A stretch of 38,287 nt of DNA from a virus. The position numbers and the translations under genes are program-made. The notes under the pieces were generated by a model. It searched no databases. It had not been told where the DNA came from and worked only from the letters and a program-made list of their open reading frames with translations. Of the stretch, positions 14,866-22,923 are shown piece after piece. The DNA lies in IMG/VR virus record IMGVR_UViG_3300047462_000737, positions 1 through 38,287 of that record. One strand, written 5' to 3'. Within the stretch, counting starts at the first letter, position 1. Each line of letters starts with the position of its first letter.

Positions 14866-16101
14866 TTAATCGGCCCATGTGACAAGCTTCCCGGATCGAA
14901 GGTAAGCTTTAGAATCCATGATCATGTCCCCGGAACGCTTGTAATCTATTTCGGACGGTGATGGTGGTTTGGATAGTCTCATCACGCCGTTGGAGGTTGG
15001 CGTGCCTTTGGCCGTTGCCGTGGCCGTCGTTGGCGTAGTCCCATTGGCCGATCCAAATGCCCGCATCACACGCTTGGTTGCGTCAGGGAGATGCTTCGTT
15101 ATCCTGGCCGTAAAGAACTTCGTAATTCTTGCCTTATCTCCAGACTTCAGTACCGCATCCCGTTGCTGAGCGAACGTAGGATCAGCGTTCATCAGCTTCG
15201 TCAATTCGCCGCCGACATTGGCCTCAATGATCGAATAGGATTCTTTGTCCAGCTTGCGGCCTTTGAGGTAAGGCTCCAGGCTGTCTTTAATGCCGCGCTC
15301 GATGTGCTGGCCGATGCCAGCATTGACCTCCTGCATGAAGAGTTCTGATTTGCTCTTTTCGAAGTCGGCCTTTTCCCTCAGAAACTTTTCACGCTCCGGG
15401 TCCACTTTGGGTTTAGGGGCTTCGGCTGCTAGCCGGTCAATGCCGCCAACGATGGAAGAAATCTTCTTCAGCAGGGCGGATGCTTCTGGATTGTCTTTGA
15501 GCATCGCTGATAGCAGCGAGAGATCCTGTGATACGCCCGCCTGGGACAGCGTGGAGGCCATGACCTTCGCTACCTCGTGCGTCCATCCGCTTTCATCCGC
15601 TTTGCGGAATTCGTCGAAAAGGGCGGGTGCCAGCTTTGCGAAGCCTTCTTTATTGGCGGGTTTGGCCAGGAACTTGTCCAGGACGGCCTTGTCCCCGGAT
15701 TCAAACATCCGATCTATTTCGGCGAACTCCGCCTGTGTAGCGTTTATGCCGTCGAAACCGCCCAACGCCGCAAGCTGGTCCAGCGTCTCCGCTGCCTTTG
15801 CCGGTGTTTCAAAATGCTTGCGGAATTCTTGGGCTTGAAAATACATGGCCCGTAGCTCTTTGTGTTCCTTAAACACTTCCCGGAGATGTTTGGGGATTGT
15901 ACGGCCATCATTAGGCGTCGGCTCCGGCTTATCGGTGGCGTCAGCGTCAACATCGGCCTGGTCTGAGTTCTCCGCTGCGGACTGGTCCCCGGCCTCGTCG
16001 CCGTTGCCGGTCGCTTCATCCGTGGAGGTGTCTTCAATACTTGTATCGATGTCGGGAGTGTCGGCGGGAGCAACTTCCACGCCCAATGCTGCTAGATCCA
16101 T
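14866..16101 (-). CDS. Scaffolding protein
   Basis: 411 aa. The N-terminal 75 residues are very acidic and low in complexity (Asp, Glu, Thr, Ala). Residues 75-330 are almost wholly helical and charged, with heptad-like segments (REVFKEHKELRAMYFQAQEF, EREKFLREKADFEKSKSELF). The C-terminus is Ser/Thr/Pro-rich with basic residues (SEIDYKRSGDMIMDSKAYLR). This is the usual make-up of phage scaffolds, which co-assemble with capsid protein and leave or are degraded before DNA packaging. Its position between portal and capsid (T7 gene 9) agrees. ATG at 16101 lies five bases after a GTCCTGAG motif copy (16107-16115); no GGAGG is present. Confidence 0.82.
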   Translation of the reverse strand: MDLAALGVEVAPADTPDIDTSIEDTSTDEATGNGDEAGDQSAAENSDQADVDADATDKPEPTPNDGRTIPKHLREVFKEHKELRAMYFQAQEFRKHFETPAKAAETLDQLAALGGFDGINATQAEFAEIDRMFESGDKAVLDKFLAKPANKEGFAKLAPALFDEFRKADESGWTHEVAKVMASTLSQAGVSQDLSLLSAMLKDNPEASALLKKISSIVGGIDRLAAEAPKPKVDPEREKFLREKADFEKSKSELFMQEVNAGIGQHIERGIKDSLEPYLKGRKLDKESYSIIEANVGGELTKLMNADPTFAQQRDAVLKSGDKARITKFFTARITKHLPDATKRVMRAFGSANGTTPTTATATAKGTPTSNGVMRLSKPPSPSEIDYKRSGDMIMDSKAYLRSGKLVTWAD

Positions 16102-16106
16102 ATGGG

Positions 16107-16115
16107 CTCAGGACT
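16107..16115 (-). promoter_or_regulatory. Start-associated motif, copy 5
   Basis: AGTCCTGAG on the - strand (first base differs from the consensus), five bases (CCCAT) before the ATG of the scaffold gene. The spacer is identical to the one at 34833-34837 on the other strand. Confidence 0.65.
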
Positions 16116-16149
16116 GCTGTAAATGGCGTGATGTCGCCATAAAAGGAGA

Positions 16150-16178
16150 CCCCCGCATCGGATCACCCAATGCGGGGG
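16150..16178 (-). terminator. Hairpin after the portal gene, probable terminator or attenuator
   Basis: Nine-base GC-rich stem CCCCCGCAT / ATGCGGGGG with an 11-base loop, in the gap 16116-16264 between portal stop and scaffold start. On the - strand it is followed by TCTCCTTTTA, an imperfect T tail, so read-through into scaffold and capsid is likely. Confidence 0.6.
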
Positions 16179-16264
16179 GTATGCGAAACACACGCAAGGA
16201 ATGCAGCTATGGCGAACTGCATACTTACGGTTAGATAGTCGGATTATTGAGGAAAAGTTCTCAC

Positions 16265-18574
16265 TTACATCATTGCCGGAGCCGCCATCGGCGGTGTGGC
16301 CGGTGCCATAGATGGCGGAGGCGGTGGACCAACCTCGAAACCAAGTTCGCTCAAAGCTTGATTCTGAGCACTGGCCGGAAGATCCTTATAACTGGCACTC
16401 AAGCTTACCGATGGCGGTTTCGGCGGTGGCGGTGGAGGTGCCGCCGCTGCCGAGGCAGCATCCATAACGGCCTTCTGGCTGAGACCATAGAGCCGAACGT
16501 TGGCATAACCATTGGGATTGTCCTTTTTGGCCTTCTGGCCATCTGGGGAATTGATCCAATCGCTAACAGCTTTAAACTCATTTGCAGCGTCATCATAAAT
16601 CGGGTCATTTTCAATTGAGCACTTGAATAAAGCCTGGAACGGTGGCTGAGGCGGTATCGGCTGGCCGGTCGCTATGGCCTGAGCCTTTGCAGCGGCGTAC
16701 TGTTCCGCTACTTCGATGTTGGGGATGGGTCCATCGGCCAGGAGTTCGTCGATGGTGTTTAGAACCTTCTCATATATGTCGCTACCTTCGATGATCAAGT
16801 CTTCAAGGCCGAGGAGGTCTTTACCAAGAGCCATGTTTTTCGGCTGGCTCAAGATGTTGGCCATGACGGGATTGTCAGCCATGCCAAGCAATTGCAGGAA
16901 GATGCCCCGCTTATTGGACCACGACTGTGGGAACCCCTCATCCGATGACGGGTAGCATTTGAAATCGCCTTTAAGATCTTGAAGGCTGATCTGGATTGTA
17001 GACGATTTGCCCCTCTTGCCTGGGAAGCTGGTCTTTACGTCCGTATCCCGGTTCTTACAGCCACAGCGGACGGCCTGATAGATTACCGACGTGTAGCAGC
17101 GGCGGAGAGATCGATATGTGCCACCGAGTTGCCCAAGCGCATTATCTCGTAGCTGGGCGATGCCTGACGCCGTGGTGTTATCGCTGCTGGCTTGACCGAA
17201 TAAAGCCTCAGTCACTCCTGAGACCTTCTCCAGGATCGGGCCGAGGAGAGCATCAAAGAACGCCACCATGTCCGGTGGCACTTCCGCCGAGGCGGATTGG
17301 AAGAAGGCATCGGCGACAGATTGGCCGTCTTTAGGTTTGGCCGGGATGTGGACATTGGGCCGAGCCTCTTCTTCCACTAACACCTGCGGATCGACCACCT
17401 CAGGATCGACATACGTGATTGAGGCACCCGTACTGAAACTCTCAACACGTATCGATGTGGATTCATTCAAAATATCCTGTATGGGGACAATCATGGCCCC
17501 AAGACTCTTGGCAGCTTGAGAATCATGGCTGTCTGGGAAAACGACGGTCCAGTGATCGTCCATGTTCTCGTTCCGTGCGTTTGCAAAAGTCCCGCCCACC
17601 ATCTCGACCAGAACGCCGTCCGGGTATGTGGCCTCTAAGTCCATCCGGTCAGACTCTTCAGCTAGAGCACGGTACGTGCTGGGACGGAGCCATGTCCGAC
17701 TGTAAGTAACTAACTCATCCTGTGCCTCGGTCGATCCGATAAGCTGGCTACCAGACATGACGGCCTGACGTGCTATCCGCTCGTAATCATCGTCCTCGGC
17801 ACCCGGCGTGATTTTGTCGGCGATGTCGGGAAACATCGTCTGAGCTATGGTCTTGTCGATCTCATAGGAGAGATTCAAGTACGAGTATTCGGACTGGTCC
17901 CGCGTCGATATCGGGACCTTGACCTCAAGGACCCCGTAAGCGGTAATGTTCTCGCGTGAGTTAGGCACCCGTTCACCGTCTTCGTTTAGTCGGTATCCAT
18001 AGGCGGCTGCTGATGTTGTCCAGCGGGTAAAAACATGGGTCCTGCCGTCCGTCCATAGATAGCGGTCCGTGTCTGAGAGTACTTGATCAACATTGGAATC
18101 TCGCTCGATGACCTTGCGTAACGATTCGGCAGCACGGGCGGTGGAAATGTCCGCTGGATTGTCGGGGTCTGACGGCTCAAACCGGACGCCGGGTATGGCC
18201 TGTGTCAGCACCGCTGACATGGCACGTGCGGTGGCTCCATAGACATCTATGTTGTGTCGATAGGCACCCTCGTCCTCTTCAACGTCGCCGGTGCCGCCTT
18301 CAAACGGTCGCCAGCAGGAACGGTCGCTATCCCAGACTATGATCTGGTCTCCCCGGATGTAGGCTCTCTGACGCCGGGCTTCTTTGACTTCGATCCTTCT
18401 GGCCGTCTTGTTTTTGCCGGTGAACTTTGCCACCAGCATCTTCAGATTCTTTTTGGTGTCGTCTGAAATATCGGCAGGAGGGTCCGTTGGCCCATCAATA
18501 GGTGCAAACATCCCCGGCAGAGGCTTAGCGGAAGTCTCCTCGTCGGTCGCTTCTATGGTGCTGGTATCGGTCAT
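16265..18574 (-). CDS. Portal protein, P22/T7-like podovirus type
   Basis: 769 aa, near the length of P22 gp1. It forms the dodecameric ring at one capsid vertex through which DNA enters and leaves. Residues about 40-130 carry the usual start (EARRQRAYIRGDQIIVWDSD, then DVYGATARAMSAVLTQAIPG). A long helical stretch with SGIAQLRDNALGQLGGTYRS follows in the second half, as in portal stems. The C-terminal 100 residues are Pro/Ala/Gly-rich, with a run of six prolines, and probably disordered or barrel-forming. It follows terminase and precedes scaffold and capsid. The ATG has TAAGG nearby. A stretch of low-complexity Pro-Ala-Met ends the protein (APATPPMAAPAMM). Confidence 0.85.
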   Translation of the reverse strand: MTDTSTIEATDEETSAKPLPGMFAPIDGPTDPPADISDDTKKNLKMLVAKFTGKNKTARRIEVKEARRQRAYIRGDQIIVWDSDRSCWRPFEGGTGDVEEDEGAYRHNIDVYGATARAMSAVLTQAIPGVRFEPSDPDNPADISTARAAESLRKVIERDSNVDQVLSDTDRYLWTDGRTHVFTRWTTSAAAYGYRLNEDGERVPNSRENITAYGVLEVKVPISTRDQSEYSYLNLSYEIDKTIAQTMFPDIADKITPGAEDDDYERIARQAVMSGSQLIGSTEAQDELVTYSRTWLRPSTYRALAEESDRMDLEATYPDGVLVEMVGGTFANARNENMDDHWTVVFPDSHDSQAAKSLGAMIVPIQDILNESTSIRVESFSTGASITYVDPEVVDPQVLVEEEARPNVHIPAKPKDGQSVADAFFQSASAEVPPDMVAFFDALLGPILEKVSGVTEALFGQASSDNTTASGIAQLRDNALGQLGGTYRSLRRCYTSVIYQAVRCGCKNRDTDVKTSFPGKRGKSSTIQISLQDLKGDFKCYPSSDEGFPQSWSNKRGIFLQLLGMADNPVMANILSQPKNMALGKDLLGLEDLIIEGSDIYEKVLNTIDELLADGPIPNIEVAEQYAAAKAQAIATGQPIPPQPPFQALFKCSIENDPIYDDAANEFKAVSDWINSPDGQKAKKDNPNGYANVRLYGLSQKAVMDAASAAAAPPPPPPKPPSVSLSASYKDLPASAQNQALSELGFEVGPPPPPSMAPATPPMAAPAMM

Positions 18575-18580
18575 CTGGCC

Positions 18581-18946
18581 TTACTTGCTTGTCATGCCTT
18601 TAACCGCCGACATCAGGGATGGCGATGGTGCCGCTGATGCAGCGGAGGGGTCCGAGGCGTCGAGATCGGCGTCGGCGGAGTCGTCGGGAAGGATGGATGC
18701 CAGATGATCCATCAGCGAGGACTTATCGGGATGACTTTCGGCACCGTCACCGGCATCTGTGACATAGCCTGAACCGGTTGGATCGGTTGAGATCACTATA
18801 TGGACCGTCTGGGTGTGATCTTCGTCCTTAGACTTCGGTCTTGACCCGCTCATTTTCTTGACCGGCTTGGAATCCGAGTCGTCCTGGTCCATCATCTTTC
18901 CGTATGCCGGATTGGCGTAGGTTTTCCCGCTTTTTGCTGTGTACAT
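18581..18946 (-). CDS. Small unknown protein upstream of portal
   Basis: 121 aa from the ATG at 18946, which has GGGGGAG nine bases upstream; a GTG further up in the same frame would add 31 residues that look like read-through of the overlapping gene. The protein is polar and rich in Asp, Ser, Lys and Ala, with a central strand pattern (TQTVHIVISTDPTGSGYV) and an Ala/Ser-rich C-terminus. No family recognised. It ends six bases before the portal gene start, so co-translation with portal is likely. It overlaps the 18828-19247 gene by 119 bases in another frame. Confidence 0.55.
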   Translation of the reverse strand: MYTAKSGKTYANPAYGKMMDQDDSDSKPVKKMSGSRPKSKDEDHTQTVHIVISTDPTGSGYVTDAGDGAESHPDKSSLMDHLASILPDDSADADLDASDPSAASAAPSPSLMSAVKGMTSK

Positions 18947-19247
18947 GTTGATCAACTCCCCCGTAAAATGCCTCGTCCAGCATGCGAAGGTTTCGACCGA
19001 CCTTGTTAAGTGCGGCCTCCTTACGTGCTCTCCGGTCACGCATCGATAACCTGACGCGGAACGGCTTGAGCAGCGCTGGTGCTACGGTCTCAGGACCTTG
19101 GGCGACGTGATCGGGGACCGAGGATAGCGTCAGAAGGTTATTGAGGCGTTCGTTCTCGCGTTTTAGATCTTCGATCAGGGTGAGGGCTTCGCCCAAAGCG
19201 TCACTGTTGAATGGGTCGGTTATAAATTGCTTCAGCATTTCGAGCAT
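18828..19247 (-). CDS. Small unknown protein after terminase, possible coiled coil
   Basis: 139 aa; ATG with AGGAGG nine bases upstream, inside the end of the terminase gene. Residues 1-45 form a helix with heptad spacing (ALTLIEDLKRENERLNNLL). Residues 65-95 are basic (RVRLSMRDRRARKEAALNKV). The last 40 residues are highly charged and overlap the next gene by 119 bases, which is unusual and suggests that the C-terminus is either a free overprinted tail or the product of a lost stop or frameshift near the GGGGG run at about 18958-18962. An in-frame GGTCCTGAG (19089-19097) encodes Gly-Pro-Glu. Function unknown. Confidence 0.5.
   Translation of the reverse strand: MLEMLKQFITDPFNSDALGEALTLIEDLKRENERLNNLLTLSSVPDHVAQGPETVAPALLKPFRVRLSMRDRRARKEAALNKVGRNLRMLDEAFYGGVDQHVHSKKRENLRQSGIRKDDGPGRLGFQAGQENERVKTEV
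19089..19097 (-). promoter_or_regulatory. Start-associated-type motif, copy 6 (inside a gene)
   Basis: GGTCCTGAG on the - strand within the 18828-19247 gene, read in frame as Gly-Pro-Glu. No start codon follows at the usual distance, so this may be chance or a non-translational role. Confidence 0.35.
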
Positions 19248-20783
19248 CTAGTGACGCCTCCTACGTTTAGGGTGAAAAGACGTTGTCTTCCGCTTTTGCT
19301 CATCGTCAAAGCGGAGACTGGCGAGATAAGCCTGGGTCAGGTTGCCGCTTGCAATGAAGGGGGCCATCGCTTCAGCCCTCAGCGTGTCCGCTGGTTTCTC
19401 ATTCAGCTTTCGTCTCGAAAAAGTTAGATAACGTAGGTCGTCGAGGACATCGTCTGATTCCGCGTCCGTCTTCAGAACGTCTTCCAGCTTCTTCGGGTTG
19501 GTCAATGCCATCGGTATCGCGTCGATGGTCTTTGGACACTGGTCAGATATCAACAGCGTTGAATACTCCGTGTCGCCGTTTAGAAGTTCGTGAAGATACC
19601 GCCAGCCCTCTACCCGGTTATTCGAAGCGGGAACAGGCCGGGGAAGCTTATTGGCCACCATAATGTCCCCGATGATCTTCTGCCTGGAATTCCCCTCGCC
19701 GCATGCCTCCGGCGACAGAAAGAAACGCTGTAGCTTCTGGCCGCGATTTAGGCGGATGATCTCCTGTGCCAATGCGGATTCACCGAGGCCGGTTACGACA
19801 TACTCGCGATATTTGACGGTATGTTCTTGCTTGGTGCCGTTGGGAGAATAACGGTTCAGGGTGCATGCCCAGGAAACGGACGCTGCATGCTGGAATCCGA
19901 TGTCCATACTGATCCAATGCGGTTGCCATGGCTGAGATGCGATCAGTTCAAGAACTTCGTCATGATGGATGACAGAACGCGCTCTATCAAAGCAGTCGAA
20001 ATAGGCACCTTCGAAGGTGTCCCATGAACCGATCAGATAAGCTTGCCGCTGAGCGGCGGGCAGCGACTCAAGAGCGGCGATATACGCCTGATCGTTGGCA
20101 TAGGTGGCGTTATCCCGCAAAGTGGATTTAATGAATTTGTAGTGTTCCGGCTTGTACTTGCCGGGTTCCTGGCCGGGATACGGTTCCTTGCGTAACCAGT
20201 TGGCACGGATAAAAGCATGGCCCGGACCTCCCGGATTCGTGGTCATGATCATCCGTGGGAACACGGGCCTCCCGAACATGTCCGTCTTGATCGGCGTTCG
20301 GTTACAGCCTTTCAGATTCTCAAATATGTACGGGGTGAACTCGCTGAACTCTTCAATGACGATCAGGCCATAGGAGGCACCTAAATACTGCCTGACGGAT
20401 ATCTCATGCTGGCAGGCACCGAAGGTGATCGTAGACCCGTTATCGAATGTCACGATGCCGGAAGTGCGGTTAAATGCGTGGGGATTGCTGCTATAAACCC
20501 ATCCGGGAAGTTTGAGGAACTCTTGAACCACCGTCCTCTTCAGATCTTTAAGAATGCGGCGGAGAAACAGGACATTGATACCCGGACAGCGGTGGCATGT
20601 CATGATCGCTTCCCAGATCGCCGCGTGGGTCTTGCCGCCGCCTCTCGAACCGCCAAAAACGGTGTACGGACAGTCTGAGGTGTGAAGTTCTAGCTGTTTT
20701 TCTTGCGGACGGTAGAGGACGACGCCGTTTATGGTGAAATCGGGCGGGATGTACTCGGATGATTGCGGAATCGGCGTCAACAA
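19248..20783 (-). CDS. terL: Terminase large subunit
   Basis: 511 aa. DNA-packaging motor with ATPase and nuclease. Walker A is FGGSRGGGKTH (about 43-53), Walker B is LIVIEE (140-145), the coupling motif is TTNP (181-184), and the RNase H-like nuclease begins with HWISMDIGFQHAASVSW, giving D294 as a metal ligand. All are in the usual order and spacing. Start: two TTG codons stand in tandem at 20783 and 20780. GGTCCTGAG (20787-20795) is three bases before the first and six before the second, so the second fits the pattern seen elsewhere in this phage. No GGAGG is visible. The stop meets the ATG of the next gene directly. The small-terminase candidate precedes it. Confidence 0.92.
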   Translation of the reverse strand: MLTPIPQSSEYIPPDFTINGVVLYRPQEKQLELHTSDCPYTVFGGSRGGGKTHAAIWEAIMTCHRCPGINVLFLRRILKDLKRTVVQEFLKLPGWVYSSNPHAFNRTSGIVTFDNGSTITFGACQHEISVRQYLGASYGLIVIEEFSEFTPYIFENLKGCNRTPIKTDMFGRPVFPRMIMTTNPGGPGHAFIRANWLRKEPYPGQEPGKYKPEHYKFIKSTLRDNATYANDQAYIAALESLPAAQRQAYLIGSWDTFEGAYFDCFDRARSVIHHDEVLELIASQPWQPHWISMDIGFQHAASVSWACTLNRYSPNGTKQEHTVKYREYVVTGLGESALAQEIIRLNRGQKLQRFFLSPEACGEGNSRQKIIGDIMVANKLPRPVPASNNRVEGWRYLHELLNGDTEYSTLLISDQCPKTIDAIPMALTNPKKLEDVLKTDAESDDVLDDLRYLTFSRRKLNEKPADTLRAEAMAPFIASGNLTQAYLASLRFDDEQKRKTTSFHPKRRRRH

Positions 20784-20786
20784 AGA

Positions 20787-20795
20787 CTCAGGACC
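20787..20795 (-). promoter_or_regulatory. Start-associated motif, copy 7
   Basis: GGTCCTGAG on the - strand before the tandem TTG starts of the large terminase; spacing is three bases to the first TTG and six to the second. Confidence 0.7.
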
Positions 20796-20817
20796 CGCTT
20801 TTTAGGGACAAAAGAGA

Positions 20818-21363
20818 TTAGAAAGACTCTTGGGTATCGGCGTTTTCGAGGAGTTGGGCCGGTTCATCGGTGTCGATGAATGGCGGATTGATTGGGGGGA
20901 GCATGCGGGAATCTATGAGCACAACTGTTGCTCCTCCCGCTGCTATAGCGTCGGTCTCTTCTTTCGAAGGCTGAGGCCGTCCATCAACCCTATTCGCTAG
21001 TTGCTCAATCGCCGCCAGAGCCACCTTCGGATCGTCCGACCGGGAGAGATCGTACAGGCGTCTGGCTATCTCATCCGCTTTGCACCGGCTGACCTTCCGG
21101 TCATCTGGGTTTTCGTTCATCAACCGCATCAAAGCTTTACGGATCGACTTGTTACTTTCCGCTGGAGCACTACCGGAAGACAGACTGGTATGACCGGGAA
21201 GGAATGCGTGAGGCGAGGGATTCTCTTTGGAAAACTGAGCGGCCTTCCGTGGTGCATAATCTGGGTCCATAAAGTTGGGATTCCCTTTGGGATTGGGGCT
21301 GTGTTTCGCCTTCCAGGGACGCTTCGGCATCGGCGGGCCGAGGTCAGTCTTCCACCAGTCCAT
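20818..21363 (-). CDS. Small terminase / packaging DNA-recognition candidate
   Basis: 181 aa, 34 bases upstream of the large terminase. The N-terminus is Pro/Lys-rich (KRPWKAKHSPNPKGNPNFMD), resembling the PGxxGNPxG openings of DUF5681-type phage proteins. The middle is helical: NKSIRKALMRLMNENPDDRK, then KADEIARRLYDLSRSDDPKV, AALAAIEQL and ANRVDGRPQP, the pattern common in small terminase subunits that oligomerise and bind the packaging site. The C-terminus is Pro/Asp/Glu-rich. A small-subunit role is inferred from position plus this pattern. Its ATG is three bases from the stop of the previous gene and has no clear ribosome site, so coupling is probable. Confidence 0.6.
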   Translation of the reverse strand: MDWWKTDLGPPMPKRPWKAKHSPNPKGNPNFMDPDYAPRKAAQFSKENPSPHAFLPGHTSLSSGSAPAESNKSIRKALMRLMNENPDDRKVSRCKADEIARRLYDLSRSDDPKVALAAIEQLANRVDGRPQPSKEETDAIAAGGATVVLIDSRMLPPINPPFIDTDEPAQLLENADTQESF

Positions 21364-21366
21364 GGT

Positions 21367-21735
21367 TTACAGAGCGAGTGGGACCCCATTATTTATTTGT
21401 GCCCCGTACTGAGTGGCGTAGAAATTAAAAATCGAGTTCACCGCTGTTTGCATGTCCGAATCACTACAAAACGTGCCGGACAACGATAATGTGATGCCCG
21501 CCGCGATATCGGCAAGGATCGTCGATGAATATGAGAGGCCGGGAGCCATATATGCGGCGTAGTACATAGGCTGCATGACTATCGCATTCGCAAAGGCGAG
21601 ACGGGCCGTGTGATTGCTTACCGATGTAGCTTCATTGAATACCGTATTGCAAACCTGTAAGAGAGCACCGCACACCTGCTGAGTGAAGGCGGTGCTGAGA
21701 AATGTTTGAGCCTGGGATACGAGAGATGCTGACAT
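21367..21735 (-). CDS. Unknown small protein between fibre and terminase genes
   Basis: 122 aa, rich in Ala, Ser, Thr and hydrophobic residues, with four Cys spread over the chain but no zinc pattern. Helical segments alternate with small polar ones (NHTARLAFANAIVMQPMYYA, SSTILADIAAGITLSLSG). No signal peptide or lasting membrane span is convincing. The ATG has AAAGGA six bases upstream. Its place between tail-fibre and packaging genes suggests a virion or assembly accessory role, but I do not recognise it. Confidence 0.5.
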   Translation of the reverse strand: MSASLVSQAQTFLSTAFTQQVCGALLQVCNTVFNEATSVSNHTARLAFANAIVMQPMYYAAYMAPGLSYSSTILADIAAGITLSLSGTFCSDSDMQTAVNSIFNFYATQYGAQINNGVPLAL

Positions 21736-21747
21736 AGAAATCCTTTC

Positions 21748-22914
21748 TTATGTGGTGCGATAGCCGAAGCTGCCTGAGATCGTGTGCGACGCGGCACCAT
21801 AACTGGTGGTGTTATTACCGCCCGCGTAAACCGTGAGTGAATTGCTTGACGAGGCTGTAGCCGCAACCAAGGGATTATAGGTCGTCGCCGTGGTGCTTGT
21901 GGTGCCGGAGACGGCGACCGTGGAAGCATAGACAGAGTTGACTGGCAGTGTCATAACGACTGATACCGCTGCTGTGCCGCCAGTCGTAAAAGTAACTTGA
22001 AACGTGAGGAAGGTGATGGGTCCAATGGTCAAATATTGAGCAAACGTGATCGTTAAGCCGCTGATTGTCATGCTGCCGGTGCCGGTCACGGTCGGCGTGT
22101 AGTTGACCCAACCGCCCATCGTGCCTGTGACGGCGGAGGACATCGCGATACCAGATGAGGTAACCGCTATCGCATTGGTACCGGCTAGATTGCGGAGATA
22201 GAGGTTTGGCGTGTCGATGTAGATAGCACCGGGCGGGCTGCTAACACTTCCAACGGCGATCACGCGAGGATCGACTCCAGGGAGTCCGGGGCAGAGAGTG
22301 ATTGCGCCTCCAGACCCAGCGGCAGAAAAGATGTTGGAGTTGTAACCACTGTTAACGTTGCTGAGGACGAGGCCAGCTACACCAGCATTAAGGCCGGTCG
22401 CGTTCACGGTCGGAACGGTTGTCCCGTCACCGGCTAAGCCGGTATCGTTGAGAGTGGTGCCGGTTAGGCCGGACGCTATCTTTCCCGTCGTAGTTGGTGA
22501 TGTGCCGCCAGCGGTCGTGCGATACACGGAGTATGTGATGGCCCCCTCCGGCGATGTCACAGCGGTCCAGGTGATCGTGCTGTAGTTTGTCGCCGATAGC
22601 GTGGCGTTTCCTGTCGAGGTCAGACCGTAGGAAAAGCCTACTGTGGACCCGGCTGTGGTTGATCCATCCGGCAGGACAGCGACTACGCTGTACCGATAGC
22701 TACTAGTGCCAGCCGTGCCGCCCTGTGTAATGGTAGGTGGTAGCGGCGTAGCGGTGCCTGTCGCGGTGACGCCGGAGGCTGTCAGGTTGCCGTAAGGTGA
22801 GACCGTGATCGGCAGCGAGGCTGAGATATTGTTGGAGGCATCTACGGCGAATGCAACGTTAGTAGACCCGCTGGGTGCCGCTGGGAGTGTGGAGGAGAAA
22901 TTGAGGTTGGACAT
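21748..22914 (-). CDS. Second tail fibre/spike protein with shared C-terminal module
   Basis: 388 aa, low in charge and rich in Thr, Ser, Gly and Val, as in trimeric beta fibres. Residues about 60-170 look like a fibronectin-III-like domain (YRYSVVAVLPDGSTTAG, AITYSVYRTTAGGTSPTTTG). The last 125 residues start with GTMGGWVNYTPTVTGTGSM and match the C-terminal domain of the neighbouring 1195 aa fibre ([19 protein letters not shown]), including a following IGP motif (LTIGPITFL against IRIGPWVFV). The two genes thus share a terminal receptor-binding-type module and probably arose by duplication or domain exchange. The ATG has AAAGGA seven bases upstream. It would bind host surface sugars or proteins (inference). 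Confidence 0.72.
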   Translation of the reverse strand: MSNLNFSSTLPAAPSGSTNVAFAVDASNNISASLPITVSPYGNLTASGVTATGTATPLPPTITQGGTAGTSSYRYSVVAVLPDGSTTAGSTVGFSYGLTSTGNATLSATNYSTITWTAVTSPEGAITYSVYRTTAGGTSPTTTGKIASGLTGTTLNDTGLAGDGTTVPTVNATGLNAGVAGLVLSNVNSGYNSNIFSAAGSGGAITLCPGLPGVDPRVIAVGSVSSPPGAIYIDTPNLYLRNLAGTNAIAVTSSGIAMSSAVTGTMGGWVNYTPTVTGTGSMTISGLTITFAQYLTIGPITFLTFQVTFTTGGTAAVSVVMTLPVNSVYASTVAVSGTTSTTATTYNPLVAATASSSNSLTVYAGGNNTTSYGAASHTISGSFGYRTT

Positions 22915-22923
22915 TGGGTTCCT

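Noticed and set aside
17399-17407. One-mismatch motif copy on the - strand in the portal gene
   Set aside because: It is coding sequence in the middle of the portal gene with no start next to it.
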